This document shows positions 6,484 to 14,057 of a stretch of DNA of 23,099 nucleotides, piece after piece. How positions within the stretch are numbered: position 1 is the stretch's first letter; each line of letters starts with the position of its first letter. The position numbers were made by a program, and so were the translations under genes. The notes below the pieces were generated by a model. The model saw nothing but the letters and a program-made list of their open reading frames with translations. It was not told the origin of the DNA and searched no databases. The DNA lies in contig CAYOFO010000016.1 in assembly GCA_964403325.1 (NCBI GenBank), positions 1-23,099 on the forward strand, given 5' to 3'. The stretch comes from CAZQNF01 sp964403325 (lineage in GTDB: Bacteria > Patescibacteriota > Patescibacteriia > Magasanikbacterales > GWA2-37-8).

Positions 6484-6516
6484 AAGAAAATCTCCTCCCG
6501 GAGGTTTTCTTGATTT
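6484..6516. terminator. rpsA terminator (possibly bidirectional)
   Basis: AAGAAAATCTCC (6484-6495) pairs with GGAGGTTTTCTT (6500-6511), 12 bp with one G-T pair and a 4-nt loop, followed by GATTT. The downstream arm overlaps the -35 box of the ftsH promoter. Confidence 0.75.
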
Positions 6517-6538
6517 AGCGCCAGATCTGTGTTATCTT
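6510..6538 (+). promoter_or_regulatory. Promoter of ftsH
   Basis: TTGATT (6510-6515), a 17-nt spacer and TATCTT (6533-6538), with TGT at 6530-6532 forming an extended -10. The predicted leader is about 47 nt. The -35 overlaps the rpsA terminator stem, a compact arrangement. Confidence 0.6.
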
Positions 6539-6591
6539 AAATAAGTTAAGCGTTCGATTGCTTACGAAATTTTATATGTTTACGATTATAT

Positions 6592-8475
6592 ATGCGTGAT
6601 TTTATCAAAAATTTTGCCATTATCTTTATTTTTTTGGTGGTTGTAGTACTGGGCTTGAGCCAAATAAAATGGAGCGCCGACAGTAAGCCGCAAAATGTGG
6701 GGGTGGGCGAGATTGTGCAGGATATTAATGCTGACAAAGTAAAAAAAGTTACTGTCGAAGGCAGTACGGTGCGTATCGATTTTAAAGATGACAAAGTGAA
6801 ATCCAAAATAGCCCAAAAGGAAGTAGGCGAATCGTTTGGCGATATTATCAAAAATTATGGTATTACGAGCGTTGCTTTGAGCGACCTACAAAAACAAAAT
6901 GGTATTGAAGTAAAAACCGACAGTTCCTGGAAATTTTGGGCGATCAATATTATTCCCGGGCTCATTCCTTTGGTGTTTATTGGTATTTTGCTTTTTTTCT
7001 TGATGCGCGGCATCCAGGGTAATAATAATCGGGCCATGGGTTTTGGTCAGGTACAGATGAAACAAATGAAGCCAGACAGCAAAGACAAAAAAACTTTTGC
7101 AGATGTGGCTGGCGCCAAAGAAGCCAAGCAGGAGCTGGTAGAAATAGTAGATTTTCTCAAAAATCCCAAAAAATTTGCTGACATGGGAGCCAAAATTCCT
7201 AAAGGCGTGCTCTTAACCGGTACTCCCGGGACCGGTAAAACCCTGCTCGCCAAAGCGGTAGCCGGTGAAGCCAATGTGCCGTTTTTTCACATGAGCGGTT
7301 CGGAGTTTGTGGAAATGTTTGTGGGTGTGGGAGCTTCTCGTGTGCGCAATCTTTTTAGCGAAGCCAAAAAAGCGGCTCCGGCCATCGTGTTTATCGATGA
7401 AATTGATGCCGTGGGCCGACGCCGCGGCTCGGGACACGGTGGTGGGCACGATGAACGCGAACAAACTCTCAATCAAATTTTGGTGGAAATGGATGGTTTT
7501 GAACCTAATTCCGGGGTCATTGTCATGGCGGCCACCAACCGCTCGGATGTGCTCGACCCGGCTCTCTTACGCCCGGGACGTTTTGATCGCCGAGTAGTCA
7601 TTGATATGCCGGATATTCGCGATCGTGAAGAAATTTTAGGTATCCATGTGAAAGATAAACCTTTGGCACCGGCTGTTTCGGTGCGCAAAATTGCCGAGCG
7701 TACCCCCGGATTTTCGGGGGCTGATCTCGCCAACCTCCTCAACGAAGCGGCTATTCTTACCGTTCGGCGCGGCCTTAAGTTGGTGGGTGAAACCGAAGTG
7801 CTCGAAAGTATCGAAAAAGTCTTGCTTGGCCCGGAGCGCAAAAGCCGGATTATTTCCGACCACGAGAAAAAAATGACTGCTTACCACGAATCTGGCCACG
7901 CCATTGTTGGCTTTATGCTGGAGCACTCCGATCCGGTGCGCAAAGTTTCCGTTATTTCCCGCGGCTCAGCTGGCGGATATACGCTCAAAATGCCGTCCGA
8001 AGACCAGCACTACCACACCCTCGCTCAATTCCGAGATGATCTCGCGATGTCGCTCGGCGGTTATGTGGCGGAAAAACTTATTTTTGGCGAAGACATGATC
8101 TCTACTGGCCCATCAAGCGACTTGCGCCATGCGACCCAGCTCGCCCGCAATATGATTACGCAGTATGGTATGAGTACCAAACTCGGCGCCCGAACGTTTG
8201 GCCAAAACGATGAAATGCTGTACCTGGGTTCGCAAATGCCAGAAGCCCGTGATTATAGTGAAAAAACCGCCGAAGAAATTGATGCTGAAGTGAAAGCTTT
8301 GCTCGAAGAAGCGAAAGATCGGGCTAAGGAAGTACTGGTGGCGCAGCGCGAAAAAATGGAAAAAATGGTGGCCGCGCTCATGAAAGATGAAACATTGGAA
8401 CAAGAAAGAATCGAAGAGATTATGGGCCGCAAGCAAAAGCTTGATCCTTTAGTAAAAGAACAAGGGAAGGTTTAA
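6592..8475 (+). CDS. ftsH: ATP-dependent zinc metalloprotease FtsH
   Basis: This 627-aa membrane-anchored AAA+ protease extracts and degrades membrane and short-lived cytosolic proteins. It has an N-terminal TM (residues 8-23), a small extracytoplasmic domain, a second TM (about 118-138), then the AAA module. The module carries Walker A GTPGTGKT (210-217), the pore loop MFVGVG (242-247), Walker B IVFIDE (265-270) and a second region of homology ATNRSDVLDPALLRPGRFDRR. The peptidase domain has HESGH (432-436) and the third zinc ligand Asp510 in SSDLRHAT. All key residues are present and the length is typical. The start ATG has no Shine-Dalgarno site. It has its own promoter and a strong terminator at 8519-8547, so it is probably monocistronic. 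Confidence 0.97.
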   Translation: MRDFIKNFAIIFIFLVVVVLGLSQIKWSADSKPQNVGVGEIVQDINADKVKKVTVEGSTVRIDFKDDKVKSKIAQKEVGESFGDIIKNYGITSVALSDLQKQNGIEVKTDSSWKFWAINIIPGLIPLVFIGILLFFLMRGIQGNNNRAMGFGQVQMKQMKPDSKDKKTFADVAGAKEAKQELVEIVDFLKNPKKFADMGAKIPKGVLLTGTPGTGKTLLAKAVAGEANVPFFHMSGSEFVEMFVGVGASRVRNLFSEAKKAAPAIVFIDEIDAVGRRRGSGHGGGHDEREQTLNQILVEMDGFEPNSGVIVMAATNRSDVLDPALLRPGRFDRRVVIDMPDIRDREEILGIHVKDKPLAPAVSVRKIAERTPGFSGADLANLLNEAAILTVRRGLKLVGETEVLESIEKVLLGPERKSRIISDHEKKMTAYHESGHAIVGFMLEHSDPVRKVSVISRGSAGGYTLKMPSEDQHYHTLAQFRDDLAMSLGGYVAEKLIFGEDMISTGPSSDLRHATQLARNMITQYGMSTKLGARTFGQNDEMLYLGSQMPEARDYSEKTAEEIDAEVKALLEEAKDRAKEVLVAQREKMEKMVAALMKDETLEQERIEEIMGRKQKLDPLVKEQGKV

Positions 8476-8518
8476 GAAGGCAAAGAAGATTTACCATTTT
8501 TATCTCGTATTTCTCAAT

Positions 8519-8547
8519 AAAAAACAGCTCCTCGGGGCTGTTTTTTT
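8519..8547 (+). terminator. ftsH intrinsic terminator
   Basis: AAAAAACAGC (8519-8528) pairs with GCTGTTTTTT (8537-8546), with an 8-nt loop and a run of seven T. It lies 43 nt after the ftsH stop. Confidence 0.85.
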
Positions 8548-8676
8548 GGTGTGCAATCTTAATAATTTTTCTAACAGATGTAACTTATCAGTTCTTAATT
8601 ATAATTTTTCATTCCAAATTTCGTTTGACGATCATTGTACCTGAGAAAGTAAACGGCTTTTCTTTTCAAGAACTCT

Positions 8677-8705
8677 AGCTCGCTTAAAAAGCGGCTTTTT
8701 TGATT
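8677..8705 (+). terminator. Second terminator-like hairpin downstream of ftsH
   Basis: AGC-T-CGCTT (8677-8685) pairs with AAGCG-GCT (8689-8696) with one bulged T, followed by TTTTTTGATTTTTTT. With the ftsH terminator already 130 nt upstream, it may end a short independent RNA or be a backup. Confidence 0.55.
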
Positions 8706-8735
8706 TTTTTCAGGTTTTACGACTGTGCAAGGGGG

Positions 8736-8764
8736 TTGACAAAACAGGTAAAAACTGGTATATA
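8736..8764 (+). promoter_or_regulatory. Near-consensus promoter of the DUF2325-like gene
   Basis: TTGACA (8736-8741), an exact 17-nt spacer and TATATA (8759-8764), with an extended TGG at 8756-8758. The predicted start near 8771 gives a leader of about 90 nt. This is among the best promoters in the window. Confidence 0.8.
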
Positions 8765-8850
8765 TATTGGTTGCCTTTTATAGGCACACAAGGTTTTTAC
8801 CATGGTTGTCATGCTGATAGCCCTGGCATAAGCCTTAACCGCCATTTAAA

Positions 8851-8856
8851 AAGGAG
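8851..8856 (+). promoter_or_regulatory. Shine-Dalgarno site of the DUF2325-like gene
   Basis: AAGGAG ends 4 nt before the ATG at 8861, slightly close but a strong match. It selects 8861 as the start over the longer open frame that begins with TTG at 8771. Confidence 0.75.
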
Positions 8857-8860
8857 AAAA

Positions 8861-9244
8861 ATGGCGAGATCAAGGAAACAGCACCAGTGTCCTTCCTCTC
8901 AACAGGTCGTGGGCAATGGCGCCCGCCTCCACGTCCTCCTCGTGGGGGGGAATGGGGGTATGGTCGACCGCTATCGTGAAGCGGCGGAGAGCTCGGGTTT
9001 CAGCCTGACCCACGCCGAACATCAGCTGAAACGTGGTAATACCATGGCAGCATATTGTGCTGTGGTCATTATTATCAATCCTAACTCCCATCCTCTGAGG
9101 GAAGCGGCTGCCACATTGGCCACTTCGCTTGGGCTGGAAGCGATCTATGTGCGTACTGGATCTGTGTCCATGGTTGAGGCGGCCTTCGTCGGCATCCGTG
9201 CCGCTTTGGACGTCGCCGCCGTGGCCGCCAAGCGCAAGAAGTAG
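8861..9244 (+). CDS. Small DUF2325-like protein, GC-rich
   Basis: This 127-aa cytosolic protein resembles the DUF2325 family. It has a basic N-terminus (MARSRKQHQC), a first strand ARLHVLLVGGNGG (residues 21-33) with the family's VGG turn, YREAAESSG, HAEHQL, then a second strand CAVVIIINPNSH (66-77) corresponding to the aDvVv...SH motif, and IYVRTGSVS (95-103). The C-terminus is Lys-rich. The function of DUF2325 is not well established. The coding DNA is about 59% GC by my count, well above its neighbours. The gene is isolated, with its own strong promoter, a Shine-Dalgarno site and hairpins after the stop. These traits parallel the small gene at 4873. The family match is by eye and moderate; coding is convincing. 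Confidence 0.8.
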   Translation: MARSRKQHQCPSSQQVVGNGARLHVLLVGGNGGMVDRYREAAESSGFSLTHAEHQLKRGNTMAAYCAVVIIINPNSHPLREAAATLATSLGLEAIYVRTGSVSMVEAAFVGIRAALDVAAVAAKRKK

Positions 9245-9279
9245 GGGCAGCAGCAGGATTTCCCCGTCGGTCCTGCCCC
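9242..9279 (+). terminator. GC-rich hairpin containing the stop codon
   Basis: GGGGCAG (9244-9250) pairs with CTGCCCC (9273-9279); the TAG stop (9242-9244) abuts the stem. GTCCT (9270-9274) with AGGAC (9280-9284) is an alternative pairing. No T-run follows, so it is more likely an mRNA-stability structure than a terminator. Confidence 0.5.
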
Positions 9280-9294
9280 AGGACTTCCACACTC

Positions 9295-9363
9295 CCTCTT
9301 GAGTGGTGCGTCGTCCTCTCTTTTATAAATAATGAACTAAAGGAGAGGACGCCACTTAAGAGG
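9295..9363. repeat. Long inverted repeat in the 3' region of the DUF2325-like gene
   Basis: CCTCTTGAGTGG (9295-9306) and CGTCCTCTC (9312-9320) pair with GAGAGGACG (9343-9351) and CCACTTAAGAGG (9352-9363). This gives 21 base pairs including one G-T, interrupted only by a 5-nt bulge (9307-9311), around a 22-nt A/T-rich loop. Confidence 0.75.
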
Positions 9364-9373
9364 TAACATACAT

Positions 9374-9405
9374 AAAACAGTCTTTCAACACGAAGGGCTG
9401 TTTTT
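9374..9405 (+). terminator. Intrinsic terminator after the DUF2325-like gene
   Basis: AAAACAG (9374-9380) pairs with CTGTTTT (9398-9404), with additional inner CTT/AAG pairs and a T-run of five. It follows the long inverted repeat and probably ends the transcript. Confidence 0.65.
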
Positions 9406-9445
9406 GTTTGTAAACAAAAGGTTGGCGGAGTTTCGCCTGTTTACA
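9402..9445. promoter_or_regulatory. Palindromic operator-like sequence upstream of the membrane protein gene
   Basis: TTTTGTTTGTAAACAAAA (9402-9419) is a near-perfect palindrome. Its TGTAAACA (9409-9416) is also the exact reverse complement of TGTTTACA (9438-9445). GGCG (9424-9427) and CGCC (9434-9437) are nested within, so alternative hairpins are possible. Confidence 0.45.
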
Positions 9446-9483
9446 GTGATGGGTTTAAGTGGCTGCAGCAAAAAAGTATTTTG

Positions 9484-9492
9484 TGTTATACT
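9484..9492 (+). promoter_or_regulatory. Extended -10 promoter of the membrane protein / PilB genes
   Basis: TGT (9484-9486) followed by TATACT (9487-9492) gives an extended -10. The -35 region at 17 nt (TGCAGC) is poor. A predicted start near 9499 leaves a 24-nt leader to the ATG at 9523. Confidence 0.45.
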
Positions 9493-9522
9493 TGGGTGGT
9501 CTACAATTAATATTTTTATTCT

Positions 9523-10485
9523 ATGCTCGAACCTAGTTATAAAGAAGCCTTTTCCCATGCCTGGAATTTGGTCTGGCGGCATAAAGTGCTGATAGTGCTG
9601 GGGTTGCTCGCTGTTTTGGTGGGCCAGTTTGGTATCAGTAACTTTGTCGGCCAGCTCTGGGCACTGATCCAAGATGGTGCCAGCCCTCATATTTTTGCTT
9701 GGCCGGATACCTGGCCGGTGCTGAGCCTGGAGCGTGGCGATTTAGTTTGGATTGGCTGGATGGGTATAATTTTGGCGGCGTTGGTAATTCTCATTGTCGT
9801 AGCAGCTGTGTGTGCACAAGGCGCGCTCATTTCGGCGTCAGTAGACTGGTTTCGTAAAAAAACCGCACCCAGCTGGCAGGTGGCTTGGAAAAAAGGCGTG
9901 CGCCATTTTTGGCGTTTGTTGGCGGTGGACATTGCTCAAAAACTCATGTTGTCCGCTCTTGCCTTGGTAACGTATGATCTTATTACCGCCTTTGATTTTT
10001 CGAGTGTAGCCAATTTTTTCTTCTTAATTTTAGTTTTATCAACCGGTCTGTTGCTCGGGTTTAGTGTCTCGTCGGTAGGTATTTACACGGCCGGTTATAT
10101 TATCGAAGAAGAAGAGAGCTTGATTGATTCGTTGGTGCTCGCCTGCGCCTTGTTTAAGAAACATATTTTGGTGTCGCTTGAAATTAGTATTTTGCTTCTT
10201 TTGCTTAACATTGTTTTGATTGCCGGGATTTTTTGGCTCTCGACCATTGTGCTGGTCCCGTCTTTTTTCTTGTGGTTGGTTGGTGGTTTTACAGGTTTGC
10301 GTGGTTTATTTGCGGTTGGTTTGGCGCTGGCAGCCTTTTTGTTTTTGGTCGCTATCGCGATTGCCGGCGGCTTGTTTAATGCTTATACGACGGCCACCTG
10401 GATGTATTTGTTTATGAAAATGCATAAACATGGCCTGGAGAGTCGCTTAACTCATTACGCTCAAAAGATTTTTCAAAGAAATTAA
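9523..10485 (+). CDS. Multi-spanning membrane protein of unknown function
   Basis: This 320-aa protein is not assigned to a named family. It is highly hydrophobic with about six membrane segments, around residues 22-42, 76-100, 130-155, 165-195, 215-245 and 250-290. A short Trp-rich loop follows the first. The N-terminal MLEPSYKEAFSHAWNLVWRHK resembles the start of the hypothetical six-TM proteins often seen in Parcubacteria-like genomes. The stop is 11 nt before the start of the PilB-type ATPase, so the two are likely co-transcribed. A link to pilus assembly is possible but the protein does not look like PilC. No Shine-Dalgarno site is present. Confidence 0.85.
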   Translation: MLEPSYKEAFSHAWNLVWRHKVLIVLGLLAVLVGQFGISNFVGQLWALIQDGASPHIFAWPDTWPVLSLERGDLVWIGWMGIILAALVILIVVAAVCAQGALISASVDWFRKKTAPSWQVAWKKGVRHFWRLLAVDIAQKLMLSALALVTYDLITAFDFSSVANFFFLILVLSTGLLLGFSVSSVGIYTAGYIIEEEESLIDSLVLACALFKKHILVSLEISILLLLLNIVLIAGIFWLSTIVLVPSFFLWLVGGFTGLRGLFAVGLALAAFLFLVAIAIAGGLFNAYTTATWMYLFMKMHKHGLESRLTHYAQKIFQRN

Positions 10486-10496
10486 TTTTTCCTGCT

Positions 10497-12236
10497 ATGT
10501 CTGATTTTCCGTCTATCAGCAATATTCTCAAAAAATCATCCTCTACCCCAGATCCTATTCCGGCGAGTACTACTCCCGCCCCTGTTGATATTGAAAGTGC
10601 CGAAGCTAAGTTTAGCCAAAAAATGAAAGAACTAAAGCTCAAAGAGCAGGAAATGCAGGTCAACCAAACCGCTTTTCAGGTGGGCTTACCCTATATTGAT
10701 CTGGCGTCTTTTCCGGTATCGGCCGAAGCCTTGCGTCTGGTGCCCGAGGAAGTGGCGCGTGCCAAAAAGTTGGTTTGTTTTTTTAATTCGTCCGATGAAT
10801 TGCGTTTTGGGGTGGTGGAGCTGAGTGCTGAGGCCATGGAATTTGTACGAGATCTCGGCGAAAATCATCATGCCAATACCGGGCTCTATCTTATTTCCGA
10901 ACACAGCCTGGAGCGGGTGCTGCGATTGTACCTCAATTTGCCGATCGTTAAAGCGGTTACCAAAGATATTAATATTACCGATGAAGAATTGGAAAAATTC
11001 GGTGTCAATGTACATGATCTTACCTCACTGCAAGAACAGTTTAAAAATGTCACTATTACCAATGTTGTGACTCTGATGATTGCTTCGGCCCTCAAAGTAA
11101 ATGCTTCGGACATGCATATTGAGGCCGAGGAAAAGGGAGTAGCGGTGCGCTATCGTATTGATGGTATTTTGCATGATGTAGCTACGCTTCCCAAAGAACA
11201 ATGGAAGGCTTTCGTGTCTCGTCTCAAGCTCATCGCTGCTTTAAAGATTAACGTCACCGACCGACCGCAGGATGGTCGCGTTAGTCTGAAGCTGTCATCC
11301 GGCAGTCTGGATGTGCGTGTGTCAACGCTGCCCACCACCTATGGCGAATCAGTTGTAATGCGTATTTTGCATAGCGGCAGCAAGGGTGTTACCTTCGACG
11401 AGCTTGGTTTAAACGGCTTGGCGCACGATCGACTCAAGCACGAGATTGAACGCCCGAACGGCATGATTATTACCACCGGCCCCACCGGCTCTGGTAAAAC
11501 CACTACCATGTACGCTATTTTGCGCACTCTCAATAAACCTGGCGTCAATATCATTACCCTCGAAGATCCGGTGGAAATTAAAATGGAAGGCATTAACCAG
11601 AGTCAGGTTGATACTTCATCTAATTATACTTTTGCTCAGGGTTTGCGCAGTATTTTGCGCCAAGATCCTGATATTTGTATGGTCGGTGAAATCCGCGATC
11701 TTGAGACCGCGGAAATTGCCATCCAGGCCGCGCTCACCGGTCATTTGCTTCTTTCCACTATTCATACCAATAGTGCGTCTGGTGCCATTGCCCGTTTTCT
11801 CTCCATGGGTGTAAAACCCTTTCTCTTGGCACCGGCTTTAAATTCTGTGATCGGTCAGCGCTTGGTACGACGTTTGTGCGAACATTGTAAAACACTGGAC
11901 GAAGTATCAGACGAAAATATGAAACGTATTCGCGAACTGCTGGAAGCTCTGCCAGGCGAAGAAAAACAAAAAGTAGATTTTACCCAGCTTAATTTTTGTA
12001 AACCAGTAGGCTGTGATAAGTGTAGCGGGCTTGGTTACAAAGGGCGTATCGGTATCTATGAGCTCTTTACCATGACCAAAGAAATTGAAGAAAATATTTT
12101 ATCCGGCCAAGTTTCGGAATATACTATTCAAGAAATCGCGGTGCGCGGTGGCATGGTTACGATGGTGCAGGACGGTCTTCTCAAAGCTTTGCAAAAAGTT
12201 ACTTCTATAGAAGAAGTGTTCCGGGTGGCGGAGTAA
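10497..12236 (+). CDS. pilB: Type IV pilus assembly / type II secretion ATPase (PilB/GspE family)
   Basis: This 579-aa cytosolic motor ATPase powers polymerisation of pilins or pseudopilins. A Ser/Pro-rich N-terminus (1-35) and a short coiled-coil-like stretch (about 34-56) precede an MshEN-like domain (about 60-150). The core holds ASDMHIE, the RPQDGR arginine region (256-261), Walker A GPTGSGKT (328-335), an Asp box ITLEDPVE (353-360), Walker B RQDPDICMVGEIRD (388-401) and a His box TGHLLLSTIHTN (414-425). Zinc-binding cysteines appear as CEHC (461-464) and C501/C506/C509 before GYKGRIGIYE. All motor motifs are intact. No pilC, pilT or prepilin genes are in the window, so PilB versus GspE is not settled. 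It lies 11 nt after the membrane protein gene. Confidence 0.93.
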   Translation: MSDFPSISNILKKSSSTPDPIPASTTPAPVDIESAEAKFSQKMKELKLKEQEMQVNQTAFQVGLPYIDLASFPVSAEALRLVPEEVARAKKLVCFFNSSDELRFGVVELSAEAMEFVRDLGENHHANTGLYLISEHSLERVLRLYLNLPIVKAVTKDINITDEELEKFGVNVHDLTSLQEQFKNVTITNVVTLMIASALKVNASDMHIEAEEKGVAVRYRIDGILHDVATLPKEQWKAFVSRLKLIAALKINVTDRPQDGRVSLKLSSGSLDVRVSTLPTTYGESVVMRILHSGSKGVTFDELGLNGLAHDRLKHEIERPNGMIITTGPTGSGKTTTMYAILRTLNKPGVNIITLEDPVEIKMEGINQSQVDTSSNYTFAQGLRSILRQDPDICMVGEIRDLETAEIAIQAALTGHLLLSTIHTNSASGAIARFLSMGVKPFLLAPALNSVIGQRLVRRLCEHCKTLDEVSDENMKRIRELLEALPGEEKQKVDFTQLNFCKPVGCDKCSGLGYKGRIGIYELFTMTKEIEENILSGQVSEYTIQEIAVRGGMVTMVQDGLLKALQKVTSIEEVFRVAE

Positions 12237-12413
12237 AATTTTCTGTAAAATAATAATATGCGTGGTAGAATGGTAGGATGGATGATATGCTTTTTCTAAA
12301 GCACAAACACCTTTTGGGATTACTCGTTATAAAGTATTCATCAAAATATGCTAGGCAATTGTGCAACAGGATTTTTATTAATTCCATTACGTTAATTAAA
12401 TCAAAATTTTTAT
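12237..12413. other. Intergenic spacer before the AT-rich orphan gene
   Basis: This 177-nt A/T-rich spacer contains only very short open frames, the longest noted being 13 codons from an ATG at 12259. I see no convincing terminator for the ATPase gene and no promoter I would trust. A TATGCT near 12347 is a weak -10 candidate. Confidence 0.35.
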
Positions 12414-13850
12414 ATGGAAACTGAAGTCCTACAAAGATACCAGGACCACACCATCGTTAAAACAGAAACAGAAGACCTGCCCCCTAACGTAGAAAGAGTT
12501 AAATTAAAAACAAATGGATTGTTTGACAGAATAAAGCAAGCTTTGGATTGCGATAAACTACCCGAAAATATGATTTTTTTGGGAGGTATCATAACGCCCA
12601 ATCTTTATGATGATCGGAAAGATTTAATAAGTGATCTTAGAGCCGCTGGTGTAAATGTTTTGACTTACGGAGATGAACCATTTGGTTTAACAAAAGAAAA
12701 GTTCATGCGTAACATAGAACGTCAAATTTCTTTAAAAATTGAGGAAAGAGATGAAATAGAGATAGAGAAATTAGAACTTTCTAAAGAAGCCATTGATTTG
12801 TTAAATCGTTTAGAAACAGAAATCCGACGGGGTAATGAACGTATTGAAATTTTGGGGCAGTTGCTGAAATTAGTTAAAGATAATTTTAAGAATACAGCGC
12901 TCGTTTTTGTAACAGATAACAAAGGTTTTTCTGATATACAAAATTGCGTTGCCAGCCAGCTTGGAGAAGCAAAAAATATAGCTATTATGTCCACGCCAAG
13001 GGCCGAATGGAAATTTCCAAACTTGCTTGGGGACAGCCCACTGCTTGTTCACAAGGTCGAATGGGAAGATTCAAAATTAAACGCCGTTAAAGGGGAAGAC
13101 AGGGAGAGGTTGATTAAAAATTTGCGTGTAATGCTGTCCCCTATGGATCTTGTGCCCACAGATGCCGTTCGTGGCCTTATTCATGAACTTGGAGTTGACG
13201 GTGCAGATATCGGGCTAGAGATAGAAGTCTATTCTCAATTTACTGATTTTGATGCTACCGGCGCTATCTTAAGCGATATTCAACAACTAGAACAATTACG
13301 GAATGAATGGAAAAAAATGGACGATGGACCAAAAAAAGCATCTGCCAATTATATCATCAAAAGACTATGGCCAAAAAATAAAAAAGAAAATGGTTTTACT
13401 GATTTCGCCAGTAGACCTGAAATTTTTACGCTAACAGTTTTACGTTTGTGGTGCCTTGATGCGAATTGTATTGAATCTGATCTTTTAGACAAAGCAAAAA
13501 TTTTTATTAAAACATTGCTAGATGAGATGACGCAAAAAATCGAAAAAGAAGAGGAAATAGATGGCAATACTACACATCTTACCACTAAAGATCAGCCTCC
13601 ACAGGAAAATCCTGACATATGGATTTATTTTGAAAAATTACACGAATATGCACTAGATCATCCTGATTTCAATCCTATATTTAGAAAAATGTATTATCTC
13701 TTGGCTAAGAAGGCCATCAAAGATGCCAATGCCCCGGGATTAAAAAAAGAGAAAAGAATAGGCGCTCTCGCTTATGCAACAGGATTAATCCAGAAAGCTA
13801 AAGAAGCCGGTAATGAAACTGCCGAGCTGGAAAATTTGTTACCTTTGTAA
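12414..13850 (+). CDS. Orphan hypothetical protein, AT-rich
   Basis: This 478-aa protein is not recognised. It appears soluble, without signal peptide or membrane segment. Residues about 50-90 look like an alpha/beta module (ENMIFLGGIITP...DLRAAGVNVLTYGDEPFG), with a loose resemblance to Rossmann-like nucleotide or TIR/deoxyribosyltransferase-type folds that I cannot confirm. A charged helical region follows (about 92-155). A second strand-rich segment (NTALVFVTDNKGF) comes next, then a helical C-terminal half. The codon use is visibly more A/T-rich (AAA, ATA, TTA) than that of the surrounding genes, which suggests acquisition by transfer. The start at 12414 follows an A/T-rich tract with no Shine-Dalgarno site. 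It is flanked by long spacers and stands alone. Confidence 0.8.
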   Translation: METEVLQRYQDHTIVKTETEDLPPNVERVKLKTNGLFDRIKQALDCDKLPENMIFLGGIITPNLYDDRKDLISDLRAAGVNVLTYGDEPFGLTKEKFMRNIERQISLKIEERDEIEIEKLELSKEAIDLLNRLETEIRRGNERIEILGQLLKLVKDNFKNTALVFVTDNKGFSDIQNCVASQLGEAKNIAIMSTPRAEWKFPNLLGDSPLLVHKVEWEDSKLNAVKGEDRERLIKNLRVMLSPMDLVPTDAVRGLIHELGVDGADIGLEIEVYSQFTDFDATGAILSDIQQLEQLRNEWKKMDDGPKKASANYIIKRLWPKNKKENGFTDFASRPEIFTLTVLRLWCLDANCIESDLLDKAKIFIKTLLDEMTQKIEKEEEIDGNTTHLTTKDQPPQENPDIWIYFEKLHEYALDHPDFNPIFRKMYYLLAKKAIKDANAPGLKKEKRIGALAYATGLIQKAKEAGNETAELENLLPL

Positions 13851-14057
13851 GAAATTTCAGAATGAGGGATCTTTTCATGGCAAATTATCTTCTAAAAATT
13901 AGAATGAGTAAGATTAGAATAAGTTTTTTTAACAGGTAAGGTAGTCATACTTTTTCAATTTTTTGAATCCGTTATAGTACTTGTGGCATTAAGTAGTTGA
14001 AATTTGTACTGAGAAATGCAGTGCTTTAAGTTACCTTTTTTTCTTTTTGGTGTGGTG
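13851..14057. other. AT-rich intergenic spacer before the baseplate-J-like gene
   Basis: It holds no gene I can support. There are two short similar units TTAGAATGAG and TTAGAATAAG (about 13900-13925) and a small palindrome TTCAATTTTTTGAA (about 13956-13969). A TATAGT near 13973 is a possible second -10 but has no convincing -35. Confidence 0.35.

Larger units (their letters stand above)
8476..8860. other. Intergenic region between ftsH and the DUF2325-like gene
   Basis: It contains, in order, the ftsH terminator, an AT-rich stretch 8548-8670 with an isolated TATAAT (8600-8605) and TTGACG (8625-8630), a second terminator-like hairpin (8677-8705), the 16-nt motif shared with the other GC-rich gene (8700-8715), a near-consensus promoter (8736-8764) and a leader of about 90 nt. 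I see no protein gene. A short transcript ending at the second terminator is conceivable. Confidence 0.5.

Noticed and set aside
8771..8860. Longer DUF2325-like protein starting at TTG 8771
   Set aside because: The start would coincide with the predicted transcription start, whereas ATG 8861 follows AAGGAG directly.
8870..9292. 140-codon minus-strand frame over the DUF2325-like gene
   Set aside because: Antisense shadow of a high-GC3 gene; no promoter or ribosome binding site on that strand.
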